Shown: positions 41,755 through 51,205 of the stretch, piece after piece
Position numbering within the stretch: the first letter of the stretch is position 1
How the letters are laid out: every line of letters starts with the position of its first letter
NCBI GenBank assembly: GCA_034430595.1
Contig: DAOUEL010000078.1
Coordinates: 307,582-371,581 of the forward strand
From: E44-bin32 sp034430595
Lineage (GTDB): Bacteria > Chloroflexota > Anaerolineae > Anaerolineales > E44-bin32
Reading direction: 5' to 3'
DNA length: 64,000 nucleotides
Program-made: the position numbers and the translations under genes
Notes under the pieces: generated by a model
Told to the model about the DNA's origin: nothing
What the model saw: the letters and a program-made list of their open reading frames with translations, nothing else
Databases searched by the model: none

Positions 41755-42795
41755 TTACGGTGTGAGCATTACCTTTCCGGATTCTCCAGATGACATTGTG
41801 GCGAAGGCCTGGTCAAACTCTTCCAGTTTGAAGTGATGGGTCACAAGCGGTGAAAGGTCAACCGCACCGGAGCGGATCAGGCCGCGCCCCTGGTACCAGG
41901 TCTGCCACAAGCGGCGGCCGCTGATGCCGAGTACGCGCGCCGCCTTAAAGACGATGTGGTGGTTCCAATCAAACTCAAAGGGTCCCGGTGCGACACCAAG
42001 CAGCGCCACTTCGCCACCCGGTTTGAGCAGCGAAAAGCCCTGGTCGATTGCCGATGGTGCGCCTGACATCTCGAGCAGCACATCAACGCCCTCGCCATCC
42101 GTTGCCTCACGGACGAGATCGACGACCGGGTCGTCGACAGCATGCATCGCCAGGTCTGCACCCATGCGCCGGGCGAATTCGACACGGTAGCGGCTGATAT
42201 CGGTGGCGTACACCGCCCGAGCCCCGATAGCCCGAGCCACAGCAACCGTCATCAAACCGACCGGCCCACAGCCGGTCACAAGCACCTTCTTCGCTCTCAG
42301 ATCGGCGGCGAAGGCGGTGTGCACGGCATTGCCGAAGTTCTCCTGCAGGACGGCGATCTCAACCGGCAGGTCGGGCGGATTTGGCCAGGCGTTCTGAGCC
42401 GCGATTGCAATATATTCGGCAAAGCCCCCATCCCGGTCGACGCCGATCAGGCGGGTGTTCTCGCAGATATGACCCTGGCCGGTGCGGCAGTAGGGGCAGG
42501 TGTTGCAAATCACATGTGATTCGAGCGATACGAAATCGCCGACTTCGGGAGTTTTGACCATCGCACCACGATCAACCACCTCACCGCAAACTTCATGTCC
42601 GACGACGATCGGCGGCGGAACCCGGCTGGCAGCCCAGTTGTCCCAGTTGTAAATGTGCAAATCAGTGCCGCAGATCGAGGCTGCGCGTACCTTGACCAGA
42701 ACTTCATCGGGCTGAATCGTGGGGATCGGTACTTCGCGCATCTCCAGGCCGGGGCCGGCGGTGCTTTTCACCACAGCCTTCATCATATCTGCCAT
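41755..42795 (-). CDS. tdh: L-threonine 3-dehydrogenase
   Basis: A 346-residue zinc-containing medium-chain dehydrogenase that oxidises L-threonine to 2-amino-3-ketobutyrate with NAD. Catalytic zinc ligands are visible (ASICGTDLH; GHEVCGEV) and the structural-zinc cysteines lie in CNTCPYCRTGQGHIC. The Rossmann motif is GCGPVGLM. NWDNWAASRVPPPIVVGHE is characteristic of Tdh. GGAGGG lies 9 bp before the ATG. A 2-amino-3-ketobutyrate ligase (kbl), the usual partner, is not adjacent. It heads a run of eight minus-strand genes. Confidence 0.9.
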   Translation of the reverse strand: MADMMKAVVKSTAGPGLEMREVPIPTIQPDEVLVKVRAASICGTDLHIYNWDNWAASRVPPPIVVGHEVCGEVVDRGAMVKTPEVGDFVSLESHVICNTCPYCRTGQGHICENTRLIGVDRDGGFAEYIAIAAQNAWPNPPDLPVEIAVLQENFGNAVHTAFAADLRAKKVLVTGCGPVGLMTVAVARAIGARAVYATDISRYRVEFARRMGADLAMHAVDDPVVDLVREATDGEGVDVLLEMSGAPSAIDQGFSLLKPGGEVALLGVAPGPFEFDWNHHIVFKAARVLGISGRRLWQTWYQGRGLIRSGAVDLSPLVTHHFKLEEFDQAFATMSSGESGKVMLTP

Positions 42796-42917
42796 GAACT
42801 TTTACCCTCCGGCTGGTGATCGGGCCGCCAGGAGTATAGCATGACCATGCCTTCACAGATTAGGCGAGGTTATAATCCAACAGACATAGCGCTATCGTAC
42901 TAAGGAAGGAGCAAAAT

Positions 42918-43883
42918 GTGGAGTACCGCAGCCTGGGGCGCAGCGGCCTGAAGATCAGCACCATTTCGCTGGGCTCATGGATTACTTTTGGTGATCAAAT
43001 CGATGCACAGCGCGCGCGTGAGTTGATGATAGCGGCATACGAAGCCGAGATCAATTTCTTTGACAATGCCGATGTCTACGCCAACGGGCAATCTGAGCAG
43101 GTGATGGGCACAGTGCTGAAGGAACTTCCACGTGAGGAGCTGGTGGTATCAAGCAAAGTGTTCTGGCAGACCATGCCTGGCCCCAACGGGCGTGGCTTAT
43201 CACGCAAACACATCCTCGAATCCTGTCACGCCTCCTTGAAACGCATGCAGCTCGATTATCTCGATCTGTATTTCTGCCACCGCTACGACCCGGAGACGCC
43301 ACTGGAGGAAGTCGTACGGGCAATGGAAGACTTGATACACCAGGGCAAGATTCTCTACTGGGGAACGTCTGAGTGGCGGGCGGCGCAGATCGCGGAGGCC
43401 GGCATGCTTGCTGAGCGCTACAATACATTTCGGCCGGCGGTTGAGCAGCCGCAGTACAGCATGTTCGTACGCCGCAAACTCGAAGACGAATTAGCGCCGG
43501 CGGCGGAAGAACTCGGTTTCGGGATGGTCACCTGGAGCCCGTTGGAATTCGGTTTGCTGAGCGGCAAGTACAACGATGGTATGCCGGATGAAAAGACGCG
43601 TCTGACACGTGAGCCGGGTTGGGGTGAGAAAGTAGTGACCGAGGAAAGGGTGGAGAAGGTGCGGGTGCTGACCGGACTGGCCGGCGAGCTCGGCGTGAGC
43701 ATGGCACAGCTTGCGATCGGATGGCTCCTGCGGATACCTCAGGTCACGAGCGTGATCACCGGCGCGACCAAGCTCTCCCACCTGCAGGATAACCTCGGTG
43801 CGCTCGATGTGCCGGGGAAGCTCACGCCAGAAATTACACAGCGGATCGAAGATATTCTGGGGAATGCGGCGGAAAACGATTAA
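42918..43883 (+). CDS. Aldo/keto reductase, potassium-channel beta-subunit type
   Basis: A 321-residue NADPH-dependent TIM-barrel reductase. The catalytic tetrad can be placed: Asp and Tyr in FFDNADVYANGQSE, Lys in VSSKVFW, His in LYFCHRYD. The C-terminal SVITGATKLSHLQDNL motif binds NADPH. The fold variant matches YghZ/Kv-beta-like reductases acting on aldehydes. The GTG at 42918 has AAGGAAGGA upstream; the ATG two bases earlier is in another frame. A TATAAT lies at 42871-42876. A terminator follows. Confidence 0.92.
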   Translation: MEYRSLGRSGLKISTISLGSWITFGDQIDAQRARELMIAAYEAEINFFDNADVYANGQSEQVMGTVLKELPREELVVSSKVFWQTMPGPNGRGLSRKHILESCHASLKRMQLDYLDLYFCHRYDPETPLEEVVRAMEDLIHQGKILYWGTSEWRAAQIAEAGMLAERYNTFRPAVEQPQYSMFVRRKLEDELAPAAEELGFGMVTWSPLEFGLLSGKYNDGMPDEKTRLTREPGWGEKVVTEERVEKVRVLTGLAGELGVSMAQLAIGWLLRIPQVTSVITGATKLSHLQDNLGALDVPGKLTPEITQRIEDILGNAAEND

Positions 43884-43905
43884 TCGCTTGGATTCCCCCT
43901 TAAGG

Positions 43906-43947
43906 AACAAGCGGAGCGTAGGTCTCATGCGCTCCGCTTGTTGATTT
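43906..43947 (+). terminator. Terminator between the aldo/keto reductase and the patatin gene
   Basis: AACAAGCGGAGCG (43906-43918) pairs perfectly with CGCTCCGCTTGTT (43930-43942), followed by GATTT. The 13-bp stem is A-rich on one end and could act in both directions for the convergent genes. Confidence 0.8.
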
Positions 43948-43962
43948 GATCGAGAGGCTGCG

Positions 43963-44949
43963 CTACCAGCCCACGCTGGTCTCAAGTTCCAGGCCGGCTG
44001 GATCGTCAAAATCGATCCTGTCTGCGAAACTGCGGCCGATGGTATCGAGCAGATCCACTGCCCAGACCGCATCGAGCCCGATCTTTTCGACATGCACCCC
44101 TTCTGGAAGCTGAACTCCAAGGGTCTCCATCACATCCGGGGCCAGGTCAAGCTGGTAGCGGCGCAGGTCGATCTTCCCCGGCAGGTCGTATTCACGGCGT
44201 GTGACATAGGTCTGCCAATCCCCGGCATCTTCCAGGATCTCGTCCAGGCTCCAACGCGCCCACTGCAGCAGATTGGCACGGGCAGCGTCGATCGAATGCG
44301 GATGCCGCCCCGTCCCGAAGGAGAGCATGCGTGTTCCCCCTGCTGGGTAGCGGCCCCCGCTGTAGTGCAGTGCTTCAACTGCGGTGTGATACGAGGGGTT
44401 GCCGGCGACGCCGACCCCGCCATCGACCCAGGAATATGTTTTGCCTCGAACCTGGGCGGTGTGGGCCGGGAAATAGGTCGGTGCGGCGATACTGGCCAAT
44501 ACAGCATCCTTCAGGGACAGTGTGCCCCAAAGGCCGGCATTACCCGGGCCATCGCGCACGAAGAAATCCGTCCGGCTGGAGAGCGTGTTTTTCGCCGTGA
44601 TCAGGACATCAATCGGCAGCTCGTTGAGCGTCCTCTCGCCACCGATTTCGGTCAGGGTTTGCTCGATGAAAGCGTTGCTGTAGCGGTGATTCCCGAGATT
44701 GGCAAGCACTTTCCACCAGGGGAGCTTCTGGAAGGCCTGGCGGGAGAGGTCCTTGTAGAGCGCCAGCAGGCCGCGCGCGCTCATTCCGAGCGCTAATCCA
44801 GCCGCAATCACGGACCCGGTTGATGTGCCCGCCACCATATCGAAGAGTTCGTTCGCCGGCCGGCCTTCGCGCCGTTCAAGTTGGACCAGGCAGGCAAGCG
44901 GAATAATGCCCCGAATCCCACCGCCATCGATTGAAAGGATCGTCTTCAT
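43963..44949 (-). CDS. Patatin-like phospholipase
   Basis: A 328-residue serine lipase of the patatin family. The oxyanion loop is DGGGIRG (8-14), the nucleophile elbow GTSTG (Ser43) and the catalytic Asp176 lies in VDGGVG. These enzymes deacylate membrane lipids. Some patatins serve as effectors in CBASS antiphage systems, but no cyclase gene is near, so a metabolic role is the simpler reading. There is no clear ribosome site. Confidence 0.9.
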   Translation of the reverse strand: MKTILSIDGGGIRGIIPLACLVQLERREGRPANELFDMVAGTSTGSVIAAGLALGMSARGLLALYKDLSRQAFQKLPWWKVLANLGNHRYSNAFIEQTLTEIGGERTLNELPIDVLITAKNTLSSRTDFFVRDGPGNAGLWGTLSLKDAVLASIAAPTYFPAHTAQVRGKTYSWVDGGVGVAGNPSYHTAVEALHYSGGRYPAGGTRMLSFGTGRHPHSIDAARANLLQWARWSLDEILEDAGDWQTYVTRREYDLPGKIDLRRYQLDLAPDVMETLGVQLPEGVHVEKIGLDAVWAVDLLDTIGRSFADRIDFDDPAGLELETSVGW

Positions 44950-44983
44950 CTGGTGTGCTCGTTTCTGAAATTGCCGGGTCGTC

Positions 44984-45745
44984 TCAACTTGTATAGTTGC
45001 GGGAATCGTGCCAGTCGAGGCTAGAAAACTTAAAGATTTGGCAGAACGATTCTGCCAGGACCTTCCGGACGGCTTCCATTCCGGGCGGCGGGTCGAATAA
45101 ATCCGCCAGTGAGATCTGCGGGTGATCGATCAGACCGCAGGCGATGATTCCCTCCCAGTAGCTCATATCGGGGTTCACATTCAGCGCAAAACCATGCCGG
45201 CTGATCCCAAGTGCATCCACTTTTACCCCGATCGAGGCAATCTTGGATGGAGCCTGCCGGGCCTGGGGAGGGCAGTGCGGGCAGCGAGAAGCGACATCTG
45301 GCTGCACCCAGACACCGGTCAGTCCCTTGATCTGACCTGCTACCAGGTGAAGCCCGGCTAACGCGCGAATCAGGCTCTCCTCCAACTGCCGGATATAGCC
45401 GACGTAATCGGCTTGTGGAAGGTGGCCATCTTCAGCCAGCCGGCCGAGCGGGAAGAGCGGGTATCCCACGAGCTGACCCGGACCATGGTATGTGACATCC
45501 CCGCCACGGTCAATCCAGCGCACCTGGAGTTCACGCCTGTCCAGCTCAGCTTGATCCCAAAGCAGATTGGCCTCCTGGCCGCGCCGCCCGAAGGTGTAAA
45601 CATGAGGGTGCTCGAGCAGCAATAAAGTAGGCTCACGCTCACCGGCTGCGATCTCGCCTGCCATGTCCTCCTGAAGCTGACGGGCATCATCGTAGGGGAT
45701 CAGACCCAGCCAGTGCACTGCAAGGCGTGAATCGGGAAAATTCAT
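44984..45745 (-). CDS. lipB: Octanoyl-[acyl-carrier-protein] transferase LipB
   Basis: A 253-residue enzyme that moves octanoate from ACP to lipoyl domains. The motif RGGDVTYHGPGQ (80-91) is exact. The catalytic Lys168 lies in SKIASIGVKV, and Cys203 in GIIACGL. An insertion around residues 151-166 carries CPHC, so a metal-binding loop is possible. The ATG overlaps the stop of the PHP phosphatase gene by 4 bp. No lipA is adjacent. Confidence 0.93.
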   Translation of the reverse strand: MNFPDSRLAVHWLGLIPYDDARQLQEDMAGEIAAGEREPTLLLLEHPHVYTFGRRGQEANLLWDQAELDRRELQVRWIDRGGDVTYHGPGQLVGYPLFPLGRLAEDGHLPQADYVGYIRQLEESLIRALAGLHLVAGQIKGLTGVWVQPDVASRCPHCPPQARQAPSKIASIGVKVDALGISRHGFALNVNPDMSYWEGIIACGLIDHPQISLADLFDPPPGMEAVRKVLAESFCQIFKFSSLDWHDSRNYTS

Positions 45746-46557
45746 TCTATCCCAACCACGAAACCTGATAGTGGCAGCAGATGCGGCTGCCGCTTTTCGT
45801 ACCGGGCAACTTCAGCGAAACCAGCTGCCTGCAGCTGTCGAATAACCTGTTCCTGCCCGAAGCCGACATGTTCGGCCAGGTGCGCATCGGAGCCGAAGGT
45901 CACCAGCCGCCCGCCACACTCCCGGAACCAGCGCAGGATCAGCGGCCCAGGAGAGGTCTCACCTACTGGCCGGCGCAGCGTGCCGCTGTTTACTTCGAGC
46001 GCCTTGTCACGACGGGCAAGTTCCTGCAGGATGGAACGGATCTGCTCTTCCCACGGGTATGGATCAAATACCCCATATGCGTCGAATCCATAGCGTTTGG
46101 CGATGTCCATGTGCGCCAGAACATCGAAATCGCCAGACTGAACCAGCCCGAGGACCTTATCAAAGTAGCGCCCGTACGCTTCGGCGGAGGTACCTTCAAA
46201 ATAGGCTGGATCGAAGACGTTTGTATCGTCAATCCAATGCTGAGAGCCGAGCAGGTAGTCCCAGGGATACGATTCCAGCATCGGCATCAGATTCGAAGCG
46301 TATTGATCTGGTTCAGAGACTTCAAGGCTGGCGCGAAGAATTAGCCTGTCCGCAAAGGCAGCCCGGCATTCGTTTATAGAGTTCCAGTAAGCATCAGGAT
46401 CGAAATAACCCACACATTCGTCCAACGGGTTGAAGTCGAGATGTTCGCTGAATCCTATTTCATCCAGACCGAGGCTGAGCGCAGAACGGCAAATTGCCAT
46501 CATCGAGTCGTGGGCGTCGCATGAATAGTTGGAGTGAATGTGATAATCGGGCAGCAT
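45742..46557 (-). CDS. PHP-domain phosphatase, HisK (histidinol-phosphatase)-like
   Basis: A 271-residue PHP-fold metallo-phosphatase. Metal ligands are visible in DYHIHSNYSCDA, GFSEHLDF, LGSQHWID, VLAHMDIAKRYG, and GSDAHLAEHVG. The arrangement matches histidinol-phosphatases of the HisK type, though related PHP enzymes hydrolyse other phosphates. No other his gene is nearby. It is translated together with lipB (4-bp overlap). Confidence 0.83.
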   Translation of the reverse strand: MLPDYHIHSNYSCDAHDSMMAICRSALSLGLDEIGFSEHLDFNPLDECVGYFDPDAYWNSINECRAAFADRLILRASLEVSEPDQYASNLMPMLESYPWDYLLGSQHWIDDTNVFDPAYFEGTSAEAYGRYFDKVLGLVQSGDFDVLAHMDIAKRYGFDAYGVFDPYPWEEQIRSILQELARRDKALEVNSGTLRRPVGETSPGPLILRWFRECGGRLVTFGSDAHLAEHVGFGQEQVIRQLQAAGFAEVARYEKRQPHLLPLSGFVVGIE

Positions 46558-46652
46558 TCAGTCTCTCACCGCAAGGGCTCTAGTCTGCCCGGATGGGCAT
46601 GCCTCTTGCATGGATTATAGTCCGCAGGAGGAAGGCGGGTTAGAATTCGATT

Positions 46653-49550
46653 ATGCCACAACTGGCACAGGTCCTTCGCACCCGGCGTGAGCGCCGGCTT
46701 CGAGCCCATAGTCAACACCGCTGGGGCGTACTGGGTGTAGTTGCAGCCGGCGCGGTCACATTGGCAGTCGGGTTGATTGTCATCGCGCTCGCCCTCACCT
46801 TTAGCGATCTGGCCGCTTCGCTGCCGCCGGTCGATGATCTCGAGCGCATTTTCGGGGGGGCAGGGCGTGAGGCTTTCCGGCCAGCCCGCTTCTACGATCG
46901 CAGCGGGGAGATCTTACTGTTTGAAACCATCAATCCGGCGGCGGAGGGCAGGCGCTGGATCTACCTCGAACCGGATGGCCCGATTGATTTGCCCGCCTAT
47001 GCGCTGCAGGCATTCCTTGTTGCACTGGACCAGGACTTCTGGAATCATCCTGGCTACCATCGGGCGGATGCCGTCACAGCCATCGCCGATTACCTGTTTA
47101 CCCCCGGCACTGTCGAAGGAACGCTGACCATCACGCAGCGGCTGGCCCGGGCGCAGTTATCACCCCTTAGCCTGGACGAAAACCCGGCAGCCGGGCAGGT
47201 GCAGAGCATTTTGTTGGCAGCTGAAATCACCCGCCGCTATCCCCGCGAGCAAATCCTTGAGTGGTATCTGAACAGCGCCGATTTCGGGCAAGGAGCGTTC
47301 GGCATTGATGCAGCAGCGCTGGTGTACTTCGGAAAGCACGCCTCCGATCTGACCCTGGCCGAGAGCGCGCTGCTGGCTTCGATTCCGCTTGACCCGGCCG
47401 CCAATCCGCTGGATCAGCCTCAGGCCGCAAGAGATGCTCAGCAATCTGTGCTGCAAGCGCTGGCTGCGTCGGGAGTGGTAACAGTTGACCAGGCACGGCG
47501 TGCAACCTTCGAACAGGTTCAGCTTGCGAAACCCAGCCCGGTGACGATAACGGCGATGTATTCTTTTAAAGAATACAGCGAGGCATACCTGCAGGCGGCC
47601 TTCGGACGCGATCTGTTGGGGAGAAGTGGACTGCGGGTTTTAACCAGCCTGGACCACGATCTGCAGCAACAGGCCGCATGCACGCTTAGCACCCAGGTGG
47701 CCAGGCTGAACGGGGGTGACGCAAGCGCAGTCATCCCGGCCGGGGACGGTACGGGCTGCATTGCCGCCGGGTTGCTGCCCCCGCTGCGTCCGAAAGACGC
47801 CGGAGCGGATCACGGAGTGACCTCTGGTGCGCTGGTTATCCTGGATACCGATACAGGAGAGGTGCTGAGCTTGATCGGAGAGGCGGGAGTCGCTCGACCA
47901 GCAGAGCCAGTCCTGGCGCCGTTGGTTGCCCTGACAGCCTTTTCGCAGGGCTATTCGCCAGCCAGCATGCTGATCGACGTTGCTGTCGAAGGTGATGCAA
48001 ACCCTAACCCGGCACAGGAACATGGGCCTGTCCGGCTGCGTATCGCCCTGGCGAACAACTACCGGGGCGCTCTCGATCATCTGCAGGCGAGCGTTGGCCT
48101 GGAGAGTGTTGCTCGAACGGTTAACTCGCTCGGATTGCGCGAGGTGGGCGAGGCGTTGAGCCATCCGGGAGAAGCGAGCGGACTGGATGCCAGCCTGCTC
48201 GATTTGAGCTATGCATACAGCGTCTTTGCCGGGGAAGGCACGCTGCACGGGAGTGCGATCAACGCAAAGGAAAATGAACTCCTGGAACCGATTGTCATCC
48301 TGCAGATCGAAGATGGCACCCGCAGGCTAATCTTCCAATCGCAGCACCGGTCACGCGCCATTGTCAGTGCTCAGCTTTCCTACCTGATGGTCGATGTCCT
48401 GAGCGACGAAACGGCACGCTGGCCGAGCTTCGGCCGCGGTAACCCGCTTGAAATCGGCCGGCCGGCAGGTGGGCTGAGCGGGGTCACGGAGGACGGAGGT
48501 ACAGCCTGGACGCTGGGATTTACGCCGCAAGTCGTGGTCGGCGTTCGCCTCGAGGCTGGAGGATCGCCGACTGCGGCACCATTAACCTCACTCAACGCCG
48601 CAGCGCCGATCTGGCACGCCGCAATGCAGTATGCAGGCCGAGACCAGGAACAGGCGTCATGGCGTCTGCCGCCCGGTGTGAGCAGCCTGGAGGTATGTGA
48701 TCCATCAGGGCTCCTGCCGACAAACTACTGCCCGAACGTGGTGCGTGAGCTCTTCATCAACGGTACTGAACCGACCACCTTCGATAACCTGTTTCAACCC
48801 TACCGGGTCAACCGGGAGACGGGAAAGCTGGCCACGCTCGACACGCCGCTCGAATTGGTGGAGGAACGGGTGTACATGATCGCACCTCCAGAAGCGGCAG
48901 ATTGGGCGCTCGCAGCAGGGATCCCCCAACCGCCACAGGAATACGACACGCTGCGTGCCGAGACGAGTGAAGACAGTCAAGTGCGGATAACCTCACCCGC
49001 ACCGTTCGACTTCCTGCGAGGCCAGGTCCGAATCGTGGGTTATGCCAACCCGAGCGAGCTGCGCAGCTACCGGCTGCAGTATGGCCGGGGATTAAACCCG
49101 GACCAATGGGTGCAGGTTGGTGCCGATGTGGAGCATTCGGTACGAGGCGGCACCCTCGGAACCTGGGATACGGGCTCTCTCAGCGGACTCTTCACGCTGC
49201 AGCTGATCGTTGTTGAAAGCTCGGGGCGCCTGCGCACCGCCTCCGTCCCGGTCACGATTGACAATCAGCCGCCGGCGGTCGACGTCGAGCTGCCGTTGGA
49301 AGGTCAGGTGATCACGGCTGAAGCCGGCGACGAAATCGTGCTGCAGGCCGGTGTCTCCGATGAATACGGCGTGGCGGAACTCACATTCTTTATTGACGGG
49401 CAACCTGTCGCAACCATCCTTGATGAGCCCTGGTCGACTCGCTGGAACGTACCAGCCAGTGGGGAATACGAGATCTACGCCGAAGCAACAGACTTCGCAG
49501 GGAATGTGACCTCCAGCTCGACAATCACCTTCCTTATCCAACGGCCATAG
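46653..49550 (+). CDS. Class A PBP-like protein with both active sites degenerate
   Basis: A 965-residue protein with the complete architecture of a bifunctional penicillin-binding protein. It has an N-terminal membrane helix (about 27-50), a GT51 glycosyltransferase domain (about 75-255), a transpeptidase domain (about 385-650), and C-terminal Ig-like domains. The flanking sequence is well conserved (EGTLTITQRLAR; REQILEWYLNSADFGQGAFG; GFTPQVVVGV), but the catalytic residues are gone. The two GT51 Glu positions are Leu125 and Ser185. The SxxK Lys is Ile441, SxN is Asn469/Arg471, and KTG is GLS (607-609). It is therefore likely a pseudoenzyme. A TAGAAT box 6 bp before the ATG suggests a leaderless mRNA. 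Confidence 0.85.
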   Translation: MPQLAQVLRTRRERRLRAHSQHRWGVLGVVAAGAVTLAVGLIVIALALTFSDLAASLPPVDDLERIFGGAGREAFRPARFYDRSGEILLFETINPAAEGRRWIYLEPDGPIDLPAYALQAFLVALDQDFWNHPGYHRADAVTAIADYLFTPGTVEGTLTITQRLARAQLSPLSLDENPAAGQVQSILLAAEITRRYPREQILEWYLNSADFGQGAFGIDAAALVYFGKHASDLTLAESALLASIPLDPAANPLDQPQAARDAQQSVLQALAASGVVTVDQARRATFEQVQLAKPSPVTITAMYSFKEYSEAYLQAAFGRDLLGRSGLRVLTSLDHDLQQQAACTLSTQVARLNGGDASAVIPAGDGTGCIAAGLLPPLRPKDAGADHGVTSGALVILDTDTGEVLSLIGEAGVARPAEPVLAPLVALTAFSQGYSPASMLIDVAVEGDANPNPAQEHGPVRLRIALANNYRGALDHLQASVGLESVARTVNSLGLREVGEALSHPGEASGLDASLLDLSYAYSVFAGEGTLHGSAINAKENELLEPIVILQIEDGTRRLIFQSQHRSRAIVSAQLSYLMVDVLSDETARWPSFGRGNPLEIGRPAGGLSGVTEDGGTAWTLGFTPQVVVGVRLEAGGSPTAAPLTSLNAAAPIWHAAMQYAGRDQEQASWRLPPGVSSLEVCDPSGLLPTNYCPNVVRELFINGTEPTTFDNLFQPYRVNRETGKLATLDTPLELVEERVYMIAPPEAADWALAAGIPQPPQEYDTLRAETSEDSQVRITSPAPFDFLRGQVRIVGYANPSELRSYRLQYGRGLNPDQWVQVGADVEHSVRGGTLGTWDTGSLSGLFTLQLIVVESSGRLRTASVPVTIDNQPPAVDVELPLEGQVITAEAGDEIVLQAGVSDEYGVAELTFFIDGQPVATILDEPWSTRWNVPASGEYEIYAEATDFAGNVTSSSTITFLIQRP

Positions 49551-49574
49551 AAAACGATCAACAATTGGAAATGT

Positions 49575-49610
49575 AAGAAGGCCCCTGGTTCACAGGAGCC
49601 TTCTTGGGTT
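49575..49610 (+). terminator. Terminator after the PBP-like gene
   Basis: AAGAAGGCCCCT (49575 onward) pairs with AGGAGCCTTCTT (49594-49605) with one mismatch; TGGGTT follows. Confidence 0.65.
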
Positions 49611-49621
49611 CAATGTATAGT

Positions 49622-51016
49622 TTATCCAATATTTCTTGCGTATCCGAAGTTGATATTCGTAACCGTGCCATCCGGTGCTACGATCACTTGTTGGTAAGGA
49701 TTCGGCGGCGGGGATCCACTAAAACCACTTGGATACATCACGGACCAACCGTAGGTGGCCGGCGGCAACGAACCGCTGATTACAGTCACGCAGTAGGTTC
49801 CTGGCGGCAGGTCGGTGAAGCTGTAGTACCCGTCACCATTTGTGGATGCTGACTTATACCCGCTGGATGAACAACCACCCTGACCAAGCCGCACCGATGC
49901 GCCAGATATCCGAGTTCCGGAAGGACCAGGCCCGCCGTAGCCTTCATAAACGTACCCGGAGATTGATCCTTTTGGAGTTGGCGTGGCCGTCGGCGGGACG
50001 TAGCAAGCCCCCGGCTCGGTGCCGGTGGGCGTGAAGCCGTAGCCCCAGCGGCAGGTGTTGTCGAGCAATGCCACGGCCTTGAGTGGATACTCGCTGCTGG
50101 TCGAAGCTGGAGAGCCAGCTTCGACGGCGGTGAAGTGATCCTGGTAGTCGAACCAAGCCGGCTCGCGCAGGCCTTCATCCGCCCAGGCGCCCCATAGGAA
50201 CTGGCCGTCTGATCCGATCAGGCTGAACATGAACGCCACCTGGATGTAGTTGGCGTGGGAGGGATCGCGGCGGATCCAGGCTTCGTCAGGACCCAGGCCG
50301 TAGCCGCCGTCGAAGACGCAGTCCTCGTAGCCGTCGCGCGAGGAGACCGGAGCATCCACGCGCATGGCGGTCGGGCCGCCGACGTCGTTATTGGCATCAC
50401 GGCAGGCACGCACACCATCCGTTGTCCAGTTGCTGTCCGGCGGGGCCTGACCCGTGATCAACCAATCGCCATGTCCGTCCAGGTCGAGATCGACCTCGAC
50501 GCCATAGTCAACGGCCACATCTGGCGGCGGGCTGCCTTCGAGCTGGATCGTAATGTAGACGAAGGGCGTATTAAAGCTGAGTTCGCCGCGCGTGATATCG
50601 AGGTAGTCCTTGTAATCCATCACCTCGGAGCTGAACGGCCGTTCGAGCAGGTTGATCTCATAGTTGTCGGCGATCGCCCGCCGCTCGGAGGCAAGTGCGG
50701 CGCTCGAGCGGTCGGTCATGAAACTCGCCACCCCCCCGGGGCTGCTGGGGATCGTGATGTGCGCCACGGTCGCGGTTGGCGTTGGCGGCACGGTCGGTTC
50801 TTCGGTCGCTGGCACAGCCGTTGCTTCCGGCTGGACGCTTTCTCCTCCGCCCGGCTGAAGGGTGCCCTGGGCGATCGTTGCCAGTGCCTGGAGGGTCTGG
50901 GTCACGGCAAGATCGATGTCGATTTCGCTGCCGTTCTGGCTGCCGCAGGCGGACGTGCCGAGCAGCAGCAATGAGAGTGCGATGACGATCATTACTCGAT
51001 ATTTCCGGGTCTTCAT
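49622..51016 (-). CDS. Exported lipoprotein with C-terminal carboxypeptidase-regulatory-like (SdrD/CnaB) domain
   Basis: A 464-residue lipoprotein. The signal peptide ends GTSAC. A Pro/Thr-rich linker leads to a domain of about 230 residues containing VDLDLDGHGDWLI, which looks like a Ca-binding loop. A second Thr/Pro linker (PTATPTPKG) precedes a CnaB-like beta sandwich (GSISGYVYEGYGG, ending INFGYARN). Such proteins sit on the cell surface; the ligand is unknown. AAGGAGG lies 4 bp before the ATG at 51016, which fits better than an upstream start. Confidence 0.8.
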   Translation of the reverse strand: MKTRKYRVMIVIALSLLLLGTSACGSQNGSEIDIDLAVTQTLQALATIAQGTLQPGGGESVQPEATAVPATEEPTVPPTPTATVAHITIPSSPGGVASFMTDRSSAALASERRAIADNYEINLLERPFSSEVMDYKDYLDITRGELSFNTPFVYITIQLEGSPPPDVAVDYGVEVDLDLDGHGDWLITGQAPPDSNWTTDGVRACRDANNDVGGPTAMRVDAPVSSRDGYEDCVFDGGYGLGPDEAWIRRDPSHANYIQVAFMFSLIGSDGQFLWGAWADEGLREPAWFDYQDHFTAVEAGSPASTSSEYPLKAVALLDNTCRWGYGFTPTGTEPGACYVPPTATPTPKGSISGYVYEGYGGPGPSGTRISGASVRLGQGGCSSSGYKSASTNGDGYYSFTDLPPGTYCVTVISGSLPPATYGWSVMYPSGFSGSPPPNPYQQVIVAPDGTVTNINFGYARNIG

Positions 51017-51205
51017 GGTTCCTCCTTGGTGAACTTGATGATAGATGAGAGCTTGTTCGATTCGCAATTCAATCTGTTAACGGTGGGCCTCAGTTGGTTG
51101 TGACAGGCGCTTGAGAAAACCCACCTTGAGGCCGGTGGTTGCAGTCAGTTTACAGCGGATCCAGAGTTATGCCCATGGTTGAGCCCGATTCAGTCGGGTT
51201 ATTCC

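Noticed and set aside
43963..44949. Patatin as a CBASS antiphage effector
   Set aside because: No cyclic-nucleotide synthase or ubiquitin-like accessory genes are adjacent; the nucleotidyltransferase at 36.5-37.5 kb is 6 kb away, in another operon.
45990..46379. ORFs overlapping the PHP phosphatase in other frames
   Set aside because: Shadows of a well-supported family gene; they lack domains and start signals.
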